A stretch of DNA of 64,000 nt from Pseudoalteromonas luteoviolacea S2607 (GCF_001625575.1 NZ_AUXV01000016.1:58646-122645); one strand, 5' to 3'; positions 1-12,566 are shown, numbered from the stretch's first letter. Notes: generated by a model from the letters alone, not told the origin. Translations and numbers: made by a program.

Positions 1-1206
1 GGTCCGGAAGGTAAAACCGTAGAGATCCAAATACGTACGCAAGAAATGCATAAAGACGCTGAAATGGGGGTTGCGGCACATTGGATGTATAAAGAAGGTG
101 CATTGCCTGGTCGAGGTTCTGGATACGAGCAAAAAATCAGCTGGCTGAGAAAACTGCTGCAATGGCAAGAAGAAGTGGTTGATGGCAGTGAGTTTGCGGA
201 AGAACTCAAAAACCAGGTGGTGGAAGACAGAGTGTATGTCTTTACCCCACGTGGTGATATTTTTGATTTACCTTTAGGGTCTACCCCATTGGATTTTGCG
301 TACTACATACATTCAAATGTTGGTCACCGCTGTATTGGTGCCAAGGTGTTTGGCAAAATAGTGCCATTTACCTATAAGCTTTCTACCGGCGACCAAGTTG
401 AAATCTTAACGCAGAAAAACCCGTCTCCGAGCCGGGATTGGCTCAACCCTTCGTTGGGTTATATTCACTCTTCGCGCGCGCGAAGTAAGATCCACCATTG
501 GTTCAAACAACAAGACCGAGACAAGAACCTGCAGGCTGGAAAAGAAATACTGGATAGCCATTTGCAAAAGTTAGACATCAGCTACAAAGAATTAGAGCCT
601 GCAATTGAGCGCTTTAATTTTAAAGAGCTTGATGATCTGATGGTGGCCATTGGCGCAGGCGATGTGCGTATTAATCAATTCTTGAACTTTATCCAAGATA
701 AACCAGAAGTTGAGCCTCAGCTAAAACTCAGTACACGCAAAAAACACAAGGGCGATAAAAATGGCATTGTGGTTGAAGGCGTAGGGAGTTTGCTAAGTCA
801 CGTAGCGAAATGTTGTCAGCCGGTACCGGGAGATGAGATCGTAGGCTATATCACGCAAGGGCGTGGAATTGCGGTACACCGAGCTGACTGTGATGCGTTT
901 GCGCACATCACTGAGCAGCACCCTGAGCGGGAAATTGCGGTCAGTTGGTCCGAAGATGTGCAGTCGTTTTACGAGATAACCATTCGTATTGAAGCGAACG
1001 ATAGACAAGGGCTAATTCGCGACATTAGTGCAGTGTTAGCCAATGAAAAAGTCAATGTGCTCAATATGAATGTGCAAACACAGCACGAAAAAGGCGTGGC
1101 AATCTTTACAATGAAAATAGAGGTCGGGGATTTGTCAGCGACCAATCGATTACTGACCAAGTTGTTGCAAACCGACGGTGTATTTGAAGCGAAAAGGCAG
1201 CATTAA
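1..1206 (+). CDS. relA: RelA, (p)ppGpp synthetase I, C-terminal part (5' end outside window)
   Basis: This is a partial gene: the reading frame is open from base 1 and starts upstream, leaving 401 residues of a protein that is about 740 in E. coli. RelA makes (p)ppGpp on stalled ribosomes. The first residues (VEIQIRTQ, then GVAAHW) are the end of the synthetase domain. A TGS domain follows (VYVFTPRGDIFDLP, IHSNVGH), then the Cys/His zinc-finger-like region (CCQPVPGDEIVGY, HRADC) and a C-terminal ACT domain. RelA rather than SpoT is supported by mazG directly downstream, as in E. coli and Vibrio. The stop TAA lies 9 bases before mazG, so the two are probably co-transcribed. Confidence 0.95.
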   Translation, partial: GPEGKTVEIQIRTQEMHKDAEMGVAAHWMYKEGALPGRGSGYEQKISWLRKLLQWQEEVVDGSEFAEELKNQVVEDRVYVFTPRGDIFDLPLGSTPLDFAYYIHSNVGHRCIGAKVFGKIVPFTYKLSTGDQVEILTQKNPSPSRDWLNPSLGYIHSSRARSKIHHWFKQQDRDKNLQAGKEILDSHLQKLDISYKELEPAIERFNFKELDDLMVAIGAGDVRINQFLNFIQDKPEVEPQLKLSTRKKHKGDKNGIVVEGVGSLLSHVAKCCQPVPGDEIVGYITQGRGIAVHRADCDAFAHITEQHPEREIAVSWSEDVQSFYEITIRIEANDRQGLIRDISAVLANEKVNVLNMNVQTQHEKGVAIFTMKIEVGDLSATNRLLTKLLQTDGVFEAKRQH

Positions 1207-1215
1207 GGTGAACTC

Positions 1216-2007
1216 ATGAGCCAAAACTTACAGCAGTTATTAGCCATTATGGCTAAGCTGCGAGATCCCGTAACAGGTTGTGACTGGGATAAACAACAAA
1301 GCTTTAAGAGCATTGTGCCTCATACTTTGGAAGAAGCACATGAAGTTGCGGACGCTATTGAGAAAGAAGACTTCGAGGGTCTCAAAGACGAGCTTGGCGA
1401 TTTACTGTTCCAAGTTATATTTTATGCACAGCTGGGTAAGGAAGCGGGGCTCTTTGACTTTGATGTCATCATGGCTGGATTGAACGAGAAACTTGTTCGC
1501 CGACATCCTCACGTTTTTGAACAGCAAACTTCTTTGTCCGAAGAAGAACTCGATGCGCAGTGGCAAGCGATAAAGCAAGCTGAGCGTGTAGCAGACAATA
1601 AAGATCTACAATTTGGTGCTGATATTGTGGCGAGTTTACCTGCTCTGACGCGGGCGAATAAAATTCAAAAGCGGGCTGCCTCACTGGGCTTTGATTGGCC
1701 AAGCTATCACGGTGCACTCGAAAAGGTAGAAGAAGAAGTCCAAGAAGTGAAAGAAGCATTGGCCGAAGACCCTTATTCTGAACACAGCGCTGAGGAACTC
1801 GGAGATTTACTGTTTGCCACTGTCAATGTTATTCGTCACACAAAACGCGACCCCGAACAATTATTGCGTCAGGCGAGTAATAAATTTACCAATAGGTTTG
1901 TGCAAGTGGAATCGGTACTTGCACAAGAAAATATAAACTTAAGTGAAGCGAGCCTAGAGCAAATGGATGCTGCATGGGAGCACATAAAACAACGGTCTAA
2001 AGCTTAA
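1216..2007 (+). CDS. mazG: Nucleoside triphosphate pyrophosphohydrolase MazG
   Basis: 263 residues, the usual length of the two-domain enterobacterial MazG, which hydrolyses NTPs and dNTPs to the monophosphate and PPi. Both repeats show the metal-binding pattern: E39-E40-x-x-E43 with E59/D62 (DELGDLLFQ) in the N-terminal half, and a matching EEVQEVKEA ... EELGDLLFA pair in the C-terminal half. The start ATG follows an AAGGTG ribosome site that overlaps the end of relA. In E. coli MazG activity is linked to (p)ppGpp levels, which fits the neighbour. Confidence 0.95.
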   Translation: MSQNLQQLLAIMAKLRDPVTGCDWDKQQSFKSIVPHTLEEAHEVADAIEKEDFEGLKDELGDLLFQVIFYAQLGKEAGLFDFDVIMAGLNEKLVRRHPHVFEQQTSLSEEELDAQWQAIKQAERVADNKDLQFGADIVASLPALTRANKIQKRAASLGFDWPSYHGALEKVEEEVQEVKEALAEDPYSEHSAEELGDLLFATVNVIRHTKRDPEQLLRQASNKFTNRFVQVESVLAQENINLSEASLEQMDAAWEHIKQRSKA

Positions 2008-2051
2008 ACATCATTCGCCCAATAATTTTGCTGGATTGCTAATTGGGCTTT

Positions 2052-2060
2052 TGCTATACT
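2052..2060 (+). promoter_or_regulatory. Extended -10 promoter candidate for pyrG
   Basis: TG-C-TATACT lies about 58 bases upstream of the pyrG start, in the 110-base gap after mazG. It fits an extended -10 sigma-70 element (TGnTATAAT). I see no good -35 at 17 bases, which is acceptable for this promoter class. Assignment is by pattern only. Confidence 0.45.
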
Positions 2061-2102
2061 ATTGCCCCGTCTTGATTCTTATTTAAATTCCATTTTCCTT
2101 GA

Positions 2103-3752
<1,650 letters not shown>

Positions 3753-3756
3753 CTGA

Positions 3757-3790
3757 GAAAGCCGTGCACGAGTGCACGGCTTTTTTGTTT
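3757..3790 (+). terminator. Rho-independent terminator of pyrG
   Basis: A perfect hairpin GCCGTGCAC / GTGCACGGC at 3761-3780 is followed by TTTTTTGTTT. It begins 9 bases after the pyrG stop. Confidence 0.92.
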
Positions 3791-3852
3791 GTATACGCAG
3801 TAATTGCTGGCAGTATCGCTATGCGACTGAACACACATTATCGGTTGTATAG

Positions 3853-5202
<1,350 letters not shown>

Positions 5203-5218
5203 TTCACTTATTGAGCTT

Positions 5219-5260
5219 TAAAAAAAGCCGTTGAAGTTATCTTCAGCGGCTTTTTTATTT
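5219..5260 (+). terminator. Terminator between convergent eno and mutH
   Basis: Hairpin GCCGTTGAAG / CTTCAGCGGC with a TTAT loop (one G-T pair), flanked by A6 on the left and T6 on the right, so it can end transcription from both eno (plus) and mutH (minus). Confidence 0.9.
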
Positions 5261-5269
5261 ACTCACAGC

Positions 5270-5944
5270 TTAATTTGCAAAGTGATTCATGAGAATGTTT
5301 TGCGTGAACTGGGTTTTGAGGTAAAACCCTCTTGGCAATGTTTTAATGAGCCCCCCATTTGGGCCGATAGCATCGGTCAATACTTTACTGTTGGCGGCTT
5401 TTGGGCGGATTTGCATCACCTCACCTAAGTGCCCCGAGATTTCTTGAATGCGGCCTAACGCGATAAGTTCAATTTGCTCTTCCCAATCTCTTCTAAGTTG
5501 GGCTTCTTGCTCTACCGAAGGCTGCCACAAAAATCCAGTGCCTATTGTTCTGTCTACAGGGGCTATATCACGCTCCGCTAGAATAGGTAACCACAAAACA
5601 TGGGTAAGTTTTTTCTTTACGCTGGATTGATGCCAACTTAAACCAGTTAAGTCTGTGAGAGGCACAATAGATACATAAGTTGTTTCTAAAGGCTTTCCTT
5701 GATAACTAATAGGCAGTGTTTTTAACTCCACGCCAATATGTTCAAAGTCGGGTACGGGCTTTGAACCAGCGCTTGCCCCAAGTACATGCTCAATTAACTG
5801 TCCTGGCCAACCCTTTTCTTTGAGTAGATCCTCTGGACTTTTAAATTTGAACTGAGCAGCTAACTCACCAAGTGTGGTACCAGCAATGGCTTCAACGCGT
5901 TGCATTAATTCTGATATGGAAAGTGGAGGAGAAACTCGTTGCAC
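5270..5944 (-). CDS. mutH: DNA mismatch repair endonuclease MutH
   Basis: 224 residues (E. coli 229). MutH nicks the unmethylated strand at hemimethylated GATC sites after MutS/MutL activation. The PD-(D/E)xK catalytic set is readable: E52 in WPGQLIEHVLGA and D66, E73, K75 in PDFEHIGVELKT, corresponding to E. coli E56, D70, E77 and K79. Its presence implies the Dam-directed repair system of Enterobacterales, Vibrionales and Alteromonadales. It is divergent from rppH across a 430-base gap, as in E. coli. Confidence 0.97.
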   Translation of the reverse strand: MQRVSPPLSISELMQRVEAIAGTTLGELAAQFKFKSPEDLLKEKGWPGQLIEHVLGASAGSKPVPDFEHIGVELKTLPISYQGKPLETTYVSIVPLTDLTGLSWHQSSVKKKLTHVLWLPILAERDIAPVDRTIGTGFLWQPSVEQEAQLRRDWEEQIELIALGRIQEISGHLGEVMQIRPKAANSKVLTDAIGPNGGLIKTLPRGFYLKTQFTQNILMNHFAN

Positions 5945-6184
5945 GTAGATGACTCATATACCTAATTATTGTCAGTCAATGTTACCAGATAAGTGGCTGC
6001 GTGTGGATTAAGTCCTGCTTGTGCGTTTTTTGACCTGATTGTTTGTGGTGGAAGATTAATCACTCTTGATGATGGGTGTGAATAGTGTAACACGATGATA
6101 ATAAAGGGGTTTAGTGGTTTTTTGCATTCTTCTTTACAGCCACTTTTGTCGTATTTTTGGATAAATACAGATATATGAACAATA

Positions 6185-6288
6185 TTATCCACAGTTTCTG
6201 TGGAGAAGTTAGCTTTTTTGCTCTGTTTCTGTGGATTTGTTTGTAAATTGGGCGCGTTAGTTAAAAGTTATGCACAAGCTGTGGGTAA
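6185..6288. promoter_or_regulatory. Cluster of five DnaA-box-like sites, candidate DARS2 (mutH-rppH intergenic)
   Basis: Seen: TTATCCACA at 6185-6193 (perfect DnaA box); TTCTCCACA on the minus strand at 6199-6207; AAATCCACA minus at 6230-6238; TTATGCACA at 6268-6276 (fits TTWTNCACA); TTACCCACA minus at 6280-6288. A sixth near-match (TAATCCACA, minus) is at 6002-6010. The boxes form two head-to-head pairs separated by 5 and 3 bases. Known: E. coli DARS2, which recharges ADP-DnaA to ATP-DnaA, lies in the same divergent mutH-rppH (ygdP) gap. The functional assignment is inference. The rest of 5945-6374 shows no gene. Confidence 0.6.
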
Positions 6289-6374
6289 CTTGAGCAAAAG
6301 CGGGAATAATGTTTGCTGATGTCTCTTAGATATGGAACAATCAAGTAAAATTGATATAAGAATGAGGCGCTAAG

Positions 6375-6893
6375 GTGATTGATGCCGAAGGATTTCGTGC
6401 CAATGTGGGAATTGTAATATGTAACAACCAAGGGCAAGTATTTTGGGCGAGGCGTTATGGCCAGCATTCTTGGCAGTTTCCTCAAGGGGGTGTGGATGAA
6501 GGAGAAACACCTGAACAAACCATGTATCGGGAACTTCATGAAGAAGTTGGTTTACGGCCGGAAGATGTGGAGATTGTGGCGAGTTCAAAACACTGGTTGC
6601 GGTACAAATTACCAAAACGATTAATTCGTAAAGACTCTAGCCCAGTATGTATAGGGCAAAAGCAAAAATGGTTTTTACTTAAGTTAAGATGTAAAGATGA
6701 AGAAGTTGATTTGCTCAGAACCCATCATCCGGAGTTTGATGATTGGCGATGGGTAAGTTATTGGTATCCGGTTAGACAGGTCGTCTCATTTAAAAGAGAT
6801 GTATACCGCAGGGTGATGAAAGAATTTGCGCCCTTTGCCATGCCTTTTAACCGCAAAGAGCATAACCATAAAGATCATTGGCGCAGACGATAA
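6375..6893 (+). CDS. rppH: RNA pyrophosphohydrolase RppH
   Basis: 172 residues (E. coli 176). Removes pyrophosphate from mRNA 5' ends and so opens RNase E decay. The N-terminus ([13 protein letters not shown]) and the Nudix box at about residues 38-60 (GGVDEGET ... RELHEEVGL) are intact. The start is GTG, chosen because it gives the conserved MIDxEGFR start and sits just after AAG. ptsP follows after 14 bases, the usual rppH-ptsP operon. Confidence 0.96.
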   Translation: MIDAEGFRANVGIVICNNQGQVFWARRYGQHSWQFPQGGVDEGETPEQTMYRELHEEVGLRPEDVEIVASSKHWLRYKLPKRLIRKDSSPVCIGQKQKWFLLKLRCKDEEVDLLRTHHPEFDDWRWVSYWYPVRQVVSFKRDVYRRVMKEFAPFAMPFNRKEHNHKDHWRRR

Positions 6894-6907
6894 CTAAGGA
6901 ATAAAAA

Positions 6908-9187
6908 GTGTTAGCAACATTAAGGTCAATTGCTGAAGCAGTATCTCAACAAGATAACTTAGACGATGCATTGAACTTATTCGTAACTATGGTTAAAAAT
7001 GCCATGCAGACCGAATGTTGCTCCATTTATTTTGCTGATTACAGCAAAGACAATTTTGTTTTGATGGCCAGTGATGGCCTTAATCCCAGTGCCGTAGGCC
7101 AATTTAGAATTGGTTTTACGGAGGGGCTTGTAGGACTCGTAGCTCAGCGAGAAGAGCCCATCAATATTGCTCATGCACAGAGCCACCCTCGGTTTAAACA
7201 TTCTCCTGAAGTAAATGAAGAAGGCTTCAATGCCTTTTTGTCGGTTCCCGTTGTGCATCAACGAAAAGTGCTGGGTGTTATTGTTGTTCAACAGAAAAAC
7301 ACACGCGTGTTTAGCGATGATGAAGAGTCATTTTTAATTACCTTATCTGCACAACTCGCTTCTCAATTGGCACATGTAGAGCTTCAAACAATACTTAAAC
7401 AAGAAGCATCAACTCATAAAACCTCAGTGCTAAAGGGGGTACCCAGTGCTCCAGGAATTGCGCTTGGGCAAGCTTATGTGGTGTTACCTAAATTAGAGTT
7501 CTCAAGTATTGAATCCACAAAAAGCGACAACATTGCGGAACAAAGGCAAAAGTTTCGACAGGCCGTGGCTGCCACCCGTCAGGAGTTTCATATTTTGGCA
7601 AATTGCTTGTCTGCATCACTACCCAAAGAAGCACTTGCCGTTTTTGAAGTCTATCAGCAGTTGCTCGATGCCAAAAGCCTGGGAGAGAAGGTAGACAAAG
7701 AGCTGGACAAAGGGTGGGACGCAAAATCTGCGCTTAAACATGTTATCGGTGAACTGATTGCGCAGTTTGAAGCGATGCAGGATCCTTATATTAAAGAGCG
7801 AGCAGTAGATGTAAAAGACTTAGGTCTCAGAGTGCTACACCACTTGGTAAGCACGGAGAGTGTAACGCGGTCTTATCATGAGCAAACTATTATTATTGCT
7901 GATACGCTGACCCCTGCTATGTTAGCGGAAGTGCCTAAAAGTAAACTTGTAGGGGTCGTCAGTGTGCACGGTTCTGCAAATTCACATGCTTCAATATTGA
8001 CCAGAGCGATGGATATACCGGCAATTTGGGGTATTGAAAATGTGCCGCTGCTTCAATTTGAAGATAAACCAATTATATTGGACGCATATGCGGGCCGAGT
8101 CTATATCTCCCCCTCTAAAGTGCTCACACAAGAATATGAAGCCCTAAAGTTAAAAGACAGTCAACTACATGACAAGTTTGAAGCTGAGTATGATTTGCCG
8201 CCCGTGACATTAGATGGTGAGCGGATCAGTTTATTGCTTAATGCAGGGTTAGACCTGTCTGCAGAGCATATGAGTGCAAAATACAGCGATGGTGTTGGTT
8301 TGTATCGCACTGAGTCTTGGTTTATGCAAAGAGGACAATTTCCATCTCAAGCAGAGCAAGAGCAGTGTTATCGAGAGGTACTATCTCGATACCACCCTGA
8401 ACCAGTGGTTATGCGAACATTGGATATAGGGGGGGATAAAGTTCTTGACTATTTTGATATTGATGAGGAAAACCCCTTTTTAGGATGGCGAGGAATACGA
8501 GTGACCTTAGACCATCCCGAGTTATTTTTAGATCAGTTGAAAGCGATGATCAAGGCGAATGCCGGTCTTGGTAATTTACAAATTATGTTACCTATGGTGA
8601 GTCATACCGAAGAAGTTGATGATGCGCTTCTGTTGTTGGAACAAGCCTACTTTGAGCTGCAAGAAGAGTGGGCAGATCAATTTTATCAAATAGACAAACC
8701 AGAAATCGGTGTAATGTTAGAAGTGCCATCTAGCTTGTTTTTATTGCCTGAATGGGCTGATAAAGTAGATTTTTGCTCTGTAGGTAGCAATGACTTAACG
8801 CAATACTTACTCGCTGTAGACAGGGCAAACGCTCGTGTGGCTGAGTTGTTTGAGCCTTACCACCCAAGTGTGTTGCGTGCTCTGCATAAAATTGCACGCG
8901 ACTGTCAAAACTTGGAGCTCCCATTTAGTTTGTGTGGCGAGCTTGGTGGCGAGTATGAAGGGGCAATATTATTAGTGGCAATGGGCTACAGACGCTTAAG
9001 TATGAATATTTCTTCTCTAAATAAAGTTAAATGGGTGCTAAGAAGACTGAAAGTAGAAGATATGGAAGCCCTACTAGAGCAATGCTTATGCGCATCTAAT
9101 GCCATTCAAGTACATCGCATGATTAGAGAGTTTTTAATAAAACACAAACTCGCTGAATTACTCTATACACATTCCCCAACTAAGTAG
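6908..9187 (+). CDS. ptsP: Phosphoenolpyruvate-protein phosphotransferase PtsP (EI-Ntr)
   Basis: 759 residues. First enzyme of the nitrogen PTS, passing phosphate from PEP to NPr. An N-terminal GAF domain spans about residues 1-155. The EI N-terminal domain follows, with the phosphorylated H360 in NSHASILTRAM. The PEP-binding TIM barrel carries YRTESWFM, RTLDIGGDK and SVGSNDLTQY, and FSLCGELGGEY lies near the C-terminus where PTS enzymes I have their conserved Cys. Start is GTG after AAGGAATAAAAA. Second gene of the rppH operon. Confidence 0.96.
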   Translation: MLATLRSIAEAVSQQDNLDDALNLFVTMVKNAMQTECCSIYFADYSKDNFVLMASDGLNPSAVGQFRIGFTEGLVGLVAQREEPINIAHAQSHPRFKHSPEVNEEGFNAFLSVPVVHQRKVLGVIVVQQKNTRVFSDDEESFLITLSAQLASQLAHVELQTILKQEASTHKTSVLKGVPSAPGIALGQAYVVLPKLEFSSIESTKSDNIAEQRQKFRQAVAATRQEFHILANCLSASLPKEALAVFEVYQQLLDAKSLGEKVDKELDKGWDAKSALKHVIGELIAQFEAMQDPYIKERAVDVKDLGLRVLHHLVSTESVTRSYHEQTIIIADTLTPAMLAEVPKSKLVGVVSVHGSANSHASILTRAMDIPAIWGIENVPLLQFEDKPIILDAYAGRVYISPSKVLTQEYEALKLKDSQLHDKFEAEYDLPPVTLDGERISLLLNAGLDLSAEHMSAKYSDGVGLYRTESWFMQRGQFPSQAEQEQCYREVLSRYHPEPVVMRTLDIGGDKVLDYFDIDEENPFLGWRGIRVTLDHPELFLDQLKAMIKANAGLGNLQIMLPMVSHTEEVDDALLLLEQAYFELQEEWADQFYQIDKPEIGVMLEVPSSLFLLPEWADKVDFCSVGSNDLTQYLLAVDRANARVAELFEPYHPSVLRALHKIARDCQNLELPFSLCGELGGEYEGAILLVAMGYRRLSMNISSLNKVKWVLRRLKVEDMEALLEQCLCASNAIQVHRMIREFLIKHKLAELLYTHSPTK

Positions 9188-9463
9188 TTGAAATAAAAAT
9201 ATTAGTTAAATATTTTCAGATCAATCAACCCGTACAAAGCCACACCAAACTGAGCATAAAACCTTTTCTGTGTTTGCAAACGTGATGCGTTCAAGCTGGC
9301 AGAGTCGCCATAATCTTGAAATAAGAATGTGAGTAAATTACTTGTTGCAAATATGTTGTTTTTATTGAGGTGGTAGTCTCTTTGTATTAAACTGGGAACG
9401 CTTAAGCCGTATTAATTTATTGGGCTTTTCCAGCATTTATTTAACTCGAAATAAGGACCGTTT

Positions 9464-11212
9464 ATGACTCGAGCACAAAGACAAAAGGACCGTTTCACAC
9501 CTATAAAGTCTAGCGTAATCGCCGTCGGTATCAGTACATTGCTGACGGCATGTGGCGGCAGCAGTGGTGGCACTGATAATCCGAAACCTCCCCCCATAGT
9601 TCAAAATAAAGCGCCCCAAGTTACAGTAAGCTCCGTCAGTGAAGCTGAGCAAGGTGGCGAAATATTATTATCAAGCTCTGCTTTGGATACAGATGGCACC
9701 GTCGAAAAGTATGAGTGGAAACAGCTTGAAGGTACTGCCGTTGTATTGCGAGACAAAGATTCTGCGAGCGCATCGTTTCTTGCTCCCTATGTGCCTGAAT
9801 CTGAAGTATTGAAATTCTCTCTGACAGTGACAGATGATGATGGTAGCTCAAGTACGGATGAGGTCAGTATCACGTTAAAAGCAGGAAATTTAGCCCCGAC
9901 CGTCATCGCTGATGTGCCCCTAGAGATCGAAGAGCGCGAGATATTGCTGCTTTCAGCGACAGCCAATGACGAGGATGGAGAAGTTGTGTCCTTTCTTTGG
10001 GAGCATATTTCTGGGCCTTTCGATACGATAAGAGATAGTCAGCAATTACAGGCCAGCATGTCTGTACCTTCACTTACTGATGAAACGCCAGACCATACAA
10101 TGGTGTTAAAGATAACAGTCACTGACGATAAAGGTGCAACAGCATTTGATACGGTATCAGTCAAGGTCATAGATGTAATCGTAAGTCCAAACGCCGTGGT
10201 AGGAGAAAATCTAGAGGTATCAGAGGGCGGGGCTTTTACACTTGATGGCACCGCGAGTCATGCACCTGATGGTGAAATTGTGAGTTACATGTGGCAGCAA
10301 GTTGAAAATGGTGCGCCAAATATCGCAATCGACACACCTGAAGAGGCTAAAGTAACCTTGGCTATGCCGGCGCTAAACGCCGATACGGAGTTTCAATTTA
10401 AGCTTACAGTTACTGATAGCAATCAAAACCAAGGCACTTCTATTCTCAGCGTATTTGGTCGAGACACAGCGAGCGCCGCAGCTAACAAGCTGAAAAATAC
10501 ACTTTCTTTCAATCGCCCCAACTCCAGCCTCGGCTACAAAGTATATTGTGATGATATCGAGCTTGATGTGTATACGGGAGCGTTTGAACATAGCCAAGGT
10601 CTATTTGGTGTTAAGCCACTAGCGCAGCCATTTTTTACATACCCCCATAGTTGCTTAAATCGAGTCACATTGTCTTTAAGTAGCTTACCTGCCGACATCG
10701 CTCACCAAAATGTGAGGTTGTATGAACAGTTAAAGATTCGAAACAAGATCTTTTGGTCTCCTATTGTTGGGGAGCTGAAGGGAGATGAACTTGTTTTCCA
10801 ACTAAATGGTGCGGCTCCAAAGCCTCTAACTTTTGGTTACGACAAAACAGTCGATCTAAAAACACTTTACTCTTCTGAATCAATTGAGTCTGTTGATTAT
10901 CAACCTCAGCGCAGTTTTGATGGCACTACGCATGTATTTGGGTTTGGTGAGAGGTTACGTTGGGGTGATGTATCCCAGTCTGATTTTGCGAATTGGGTCA
11001 GGGAGGCAAAAGCTCAATTAGCCCTACAGGGAGTTAACCCAATACAAGATGTGTATATTTATATTCATGAATCTGAATTAACATCATATATTTCAGATAA
11101 TGGTATTCTAGAAAGTACAACAATTCACTTGTCAGCAAATAACCTACAAAGTAAAGAAGGGATTAAATATGCATTTATTAAAATGTATATTGATTATTAT
11201 TTGGTTGATTGA
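9464..11212 (+). CDS. Lipoprotein with three tandem PKD/Ig-like domains
   Basis: 582 residues. A basic N-terminus and hydrophobic segment end in a lipobox (LLTAC, Cys30) followed by a Gly/Ser linker. Three repeats of about 95 residues follow (roughly 45-140, 143-238, 239-330). Each has the PKD-like pattern: a G(D/E)I.L.(S/G)A.D.DG start, a W..(V/L).G core strand and an FKLTVTD.(D/N)G end. The last 250 residues match nothing I recognise. PKD repeats act as extracellular spacers or carbohydrate/protein-binding modules; the target is unknown. It sits alone between ptsP and a minus-strand operon and ends at a bidirectional terminator. The 276-base upstream gap shows no clear element. Confidence 0.75.
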   Translation: MTRAQRQKDRFTPIKSSVIAVGISTLLTACGGSSGGTDNPKPPPIVQNKAPQVTVSSVSEAEQGGEILLSSSALDTDGTVEKYEWKQLEGTAVVLRDKDSASASFLAPYVPESEVLKFSLTVTDDDGSSSTDEVSITLKAGNLAPTVIADVPLEIEEREILLLSATANDEDGEVVSFLWEHISGPFDTIRDSQQLQASMSVPSLTDETPDHTMVLKITVTDDKGATAFDTVSVKVIDVIVSPNAVVGENLEVSEGGAFTLDGTASHAPDGEIVSYMWQQVENGAPNIAIDTPEEAKVTLAMPALNADTEFQFKLTVTDSNQNQGTSILSVFGRDTASAAANKLKNTLSFNRPNSSLGYKVYCDDIELDVYTGAFEHSQGLFGVKPLAQPFFTYPHSCLNRVTLSLSSLPADIAHQNVRLYEQLKIRNKIFWSPIVGELKGDELVFQLNGAAPKPLTFGYDKTVDLKTLYSSESIESVDYQPQRSFDGTTHVFGFGERLRWGDVSQSDFANWVREAKAQLALQGVNPIQDVYIYIHESELTSYISDNGILESTTIHLSANNLQSKEGIKYAFIKMYIDYYLVD

Positions 11213-11225
11213 AATGTGATTAAAT

Positions 11226-11257
11226 AATAAAAAAGGGCATCAGCCCTTTTTTATTAT
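11226..11257. terminator. Bidirectional terminator between convergent genes
   Basis: AAAAAAGGGC / GCCCTTTTTT with a short ATCA loop. A and T runs on both sides serve both the PKD lipoprotein (plus) and the minus-strand operon ending at 11266. Confidence 0.88.
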
Positions 11258-11265
11258 TGATAATA

Positions 11266-11772
11266 TTAATATTGGAACTTTTCGCAAGCGTAATAACCAA
11301 TTAACCGACCTGTTTGGCTAGAAAATAGAGGAACTTGGTTAGTTGCTTTTAAGTACTCATAGTCATATGCTGTAATACGCCCTTGAGTCAAAGACATTAA
11401 TCTATACTCCTCACATGCCGCATTTTGCTCTGGTGGAAGATCAGTATCTTTTGTTGAAACACACGTTAGTGTATGAGTGTATTCGTTATCTTGACCCAGA
11501 TCACAGCTGCCAGCTCTAGAGATAGGTGCTTTGAACCAATCGTAAAAATCATATGGTCTATAGTAGCTATCGTACATAGGCTGGTCTGCATTACGCATGT
11601 AGTGATTATATGTTTGAGCATCCATATGGCCACAGCTTCTAGCCCAGTCATTTCTTCCTTTAGCTTCTGCTGGAGTTAGCTTGTCTTCTGCTTGGCAACG
11701 TCTTTCTTGGCGAGACGCGTCCGAGTTAAAGCTCACTAATAGTGTGGCAATAAGTACTAAGTAGATTTTCAT
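11266..11772 (-). CDS. Small exported Cys-rich protein, last gene of the Hint operon
   Basis: 168 residues with a signal peptide (1-19, cut near SDA/S). It has two parts. Residues 22-107 resemble the N-terminal part of the Hint protein encoded by the operon's second gene: a shared (E)RC, GRNxWA..C, TY, YY.P, F.DW, AP.S.A..C and YT..L.C spacing. Residues 120-168 nearly match the last 49 residues of the operon's first protein (AYDYxYL, TNQVPLFSS, LIGYY.C). It therefore looks like a fusion of modules found separately in its neighbours. ATG overlaps the upstream stop by 4 bases, so translation is probably coupled. Function unknown. Confidence 0.72.
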   Translation of the reverse strand: MKIYLVLIATLLVSFNSDASRQERRCQAEDKLTPAEAKGRNDWARSCGHMDAQTYNHYMRNADQPMYDSYYRPYDFYDWFKAPISRAGSCDLGQDNEYTHTLTCVSTKDTDLPPEQNAACEEYRLMSLTQGRITAYDYEYLKATNQVPLFSSQTGRLIGYYACEKFQY

Positions 11773-12566
11773 TTTTCTTCCTTAAGGTTTTTCAATCTTT
11801 GTGCCAGCTTCAATGCATTACTGCTCAGCTGATCTGCCTTAATTAATGCGAGTTCGTCAATATGTGAAACTAACTTTGCTTGCTTTTCACCCATGCCAGC
11901 TAACTGATCCTTTACCGTGGCCCACTCTTCTTCATGATAAACAGCAAGTGCCATACCTAGCTCAATTTTGTCGCCAACCAATGAGCGTCGTAAATCCTTA
12001 CTTTGCTCATCTCGAGTATTTGTATTCAACAATACATCACTGGCTAATTGCTTAGCGTTATGAATTTGAGGAGAATTAAACTTACCTACAAGTACTGTAG
12101 ATAAGTACTCAATAGCATCTAAACGCTTTCGTTCAGCGACTAAATCTAACTCGTTTTCAGTGACTTCCTTCAATAAGGTCTCACGACTAGCGTCGATTAA
12201 TTTGGGCTCATACATCAGTTGCGTTAACCTGTCTTTGTCTTCAATACTAATAAGTGGCTTGCTCGACAAATCCAGAAACTCTCTAAATTCGGGAGAGGCT
12301 TTTCGCCACTCGAGCTTGTTCTCTTCAGTACGATCTTCTCGTGCAACTTTTATTAAAGGTTCAGAATCATGTTGCGGGTTTTCATGAGCAATGTTTGCTG
12401 ACTCTTGTGTGACTACTTCCGTTTCTTCCAACGCCACAGCTTCAGGCGCAACAACCTGAACTGTAAGTGCTTCTGTTGGCTGTGGGTTGTCAACATAGAA
12501 GTAATATCCACCCGCTACAACCAGTGCAGCAATTGTTGTTGCAAGTATCTTAGTTTGAATTTTCAC
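11769..12566 (-). CDS. Single-pass membrane-anchored periplasmic helical protein, unknown
   Basis: 265 residues. One N-terminal membrane segment (about 7-25) is followed by an acidic low-complexity stretch (to about 75) and a Glu/Lys/Leu-rich, mostly helical domain to the C-terminus, ending in a likely coiled coil. I do not recognise the family. It overlaps the next gene by 4 bases (ATGA) and follows the Hint-protein gene by 52 bases. Its single anchor and long helical periplasmic part would suit an accessory or scaffolding role for the exported operon partners; that is inference. Confidence 0.65.
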   Translation of the reverse strand: MKIQTKILATTIAALVVAGGYYFYVDNPQPTEALTVQVVAPEAVALEETEVVTQESANIAHENPQHDSEPLIKVAREDRTEENKLEWRKASPEFREFLDLSSKPLISIEDKDRLTQLMYEPKLIDASRETLLKEVTENELDLVAERKRLDAIEYLSTVLVGKFNSPQIHNAKQLASDVLLNTNTRDEQSKDLRRSLVGDKIELGMALAVYHEEEWATVKDQLAGMGEKQAKLVSHIDELALIKADQLSSNALKLAQRLKNLKEEK

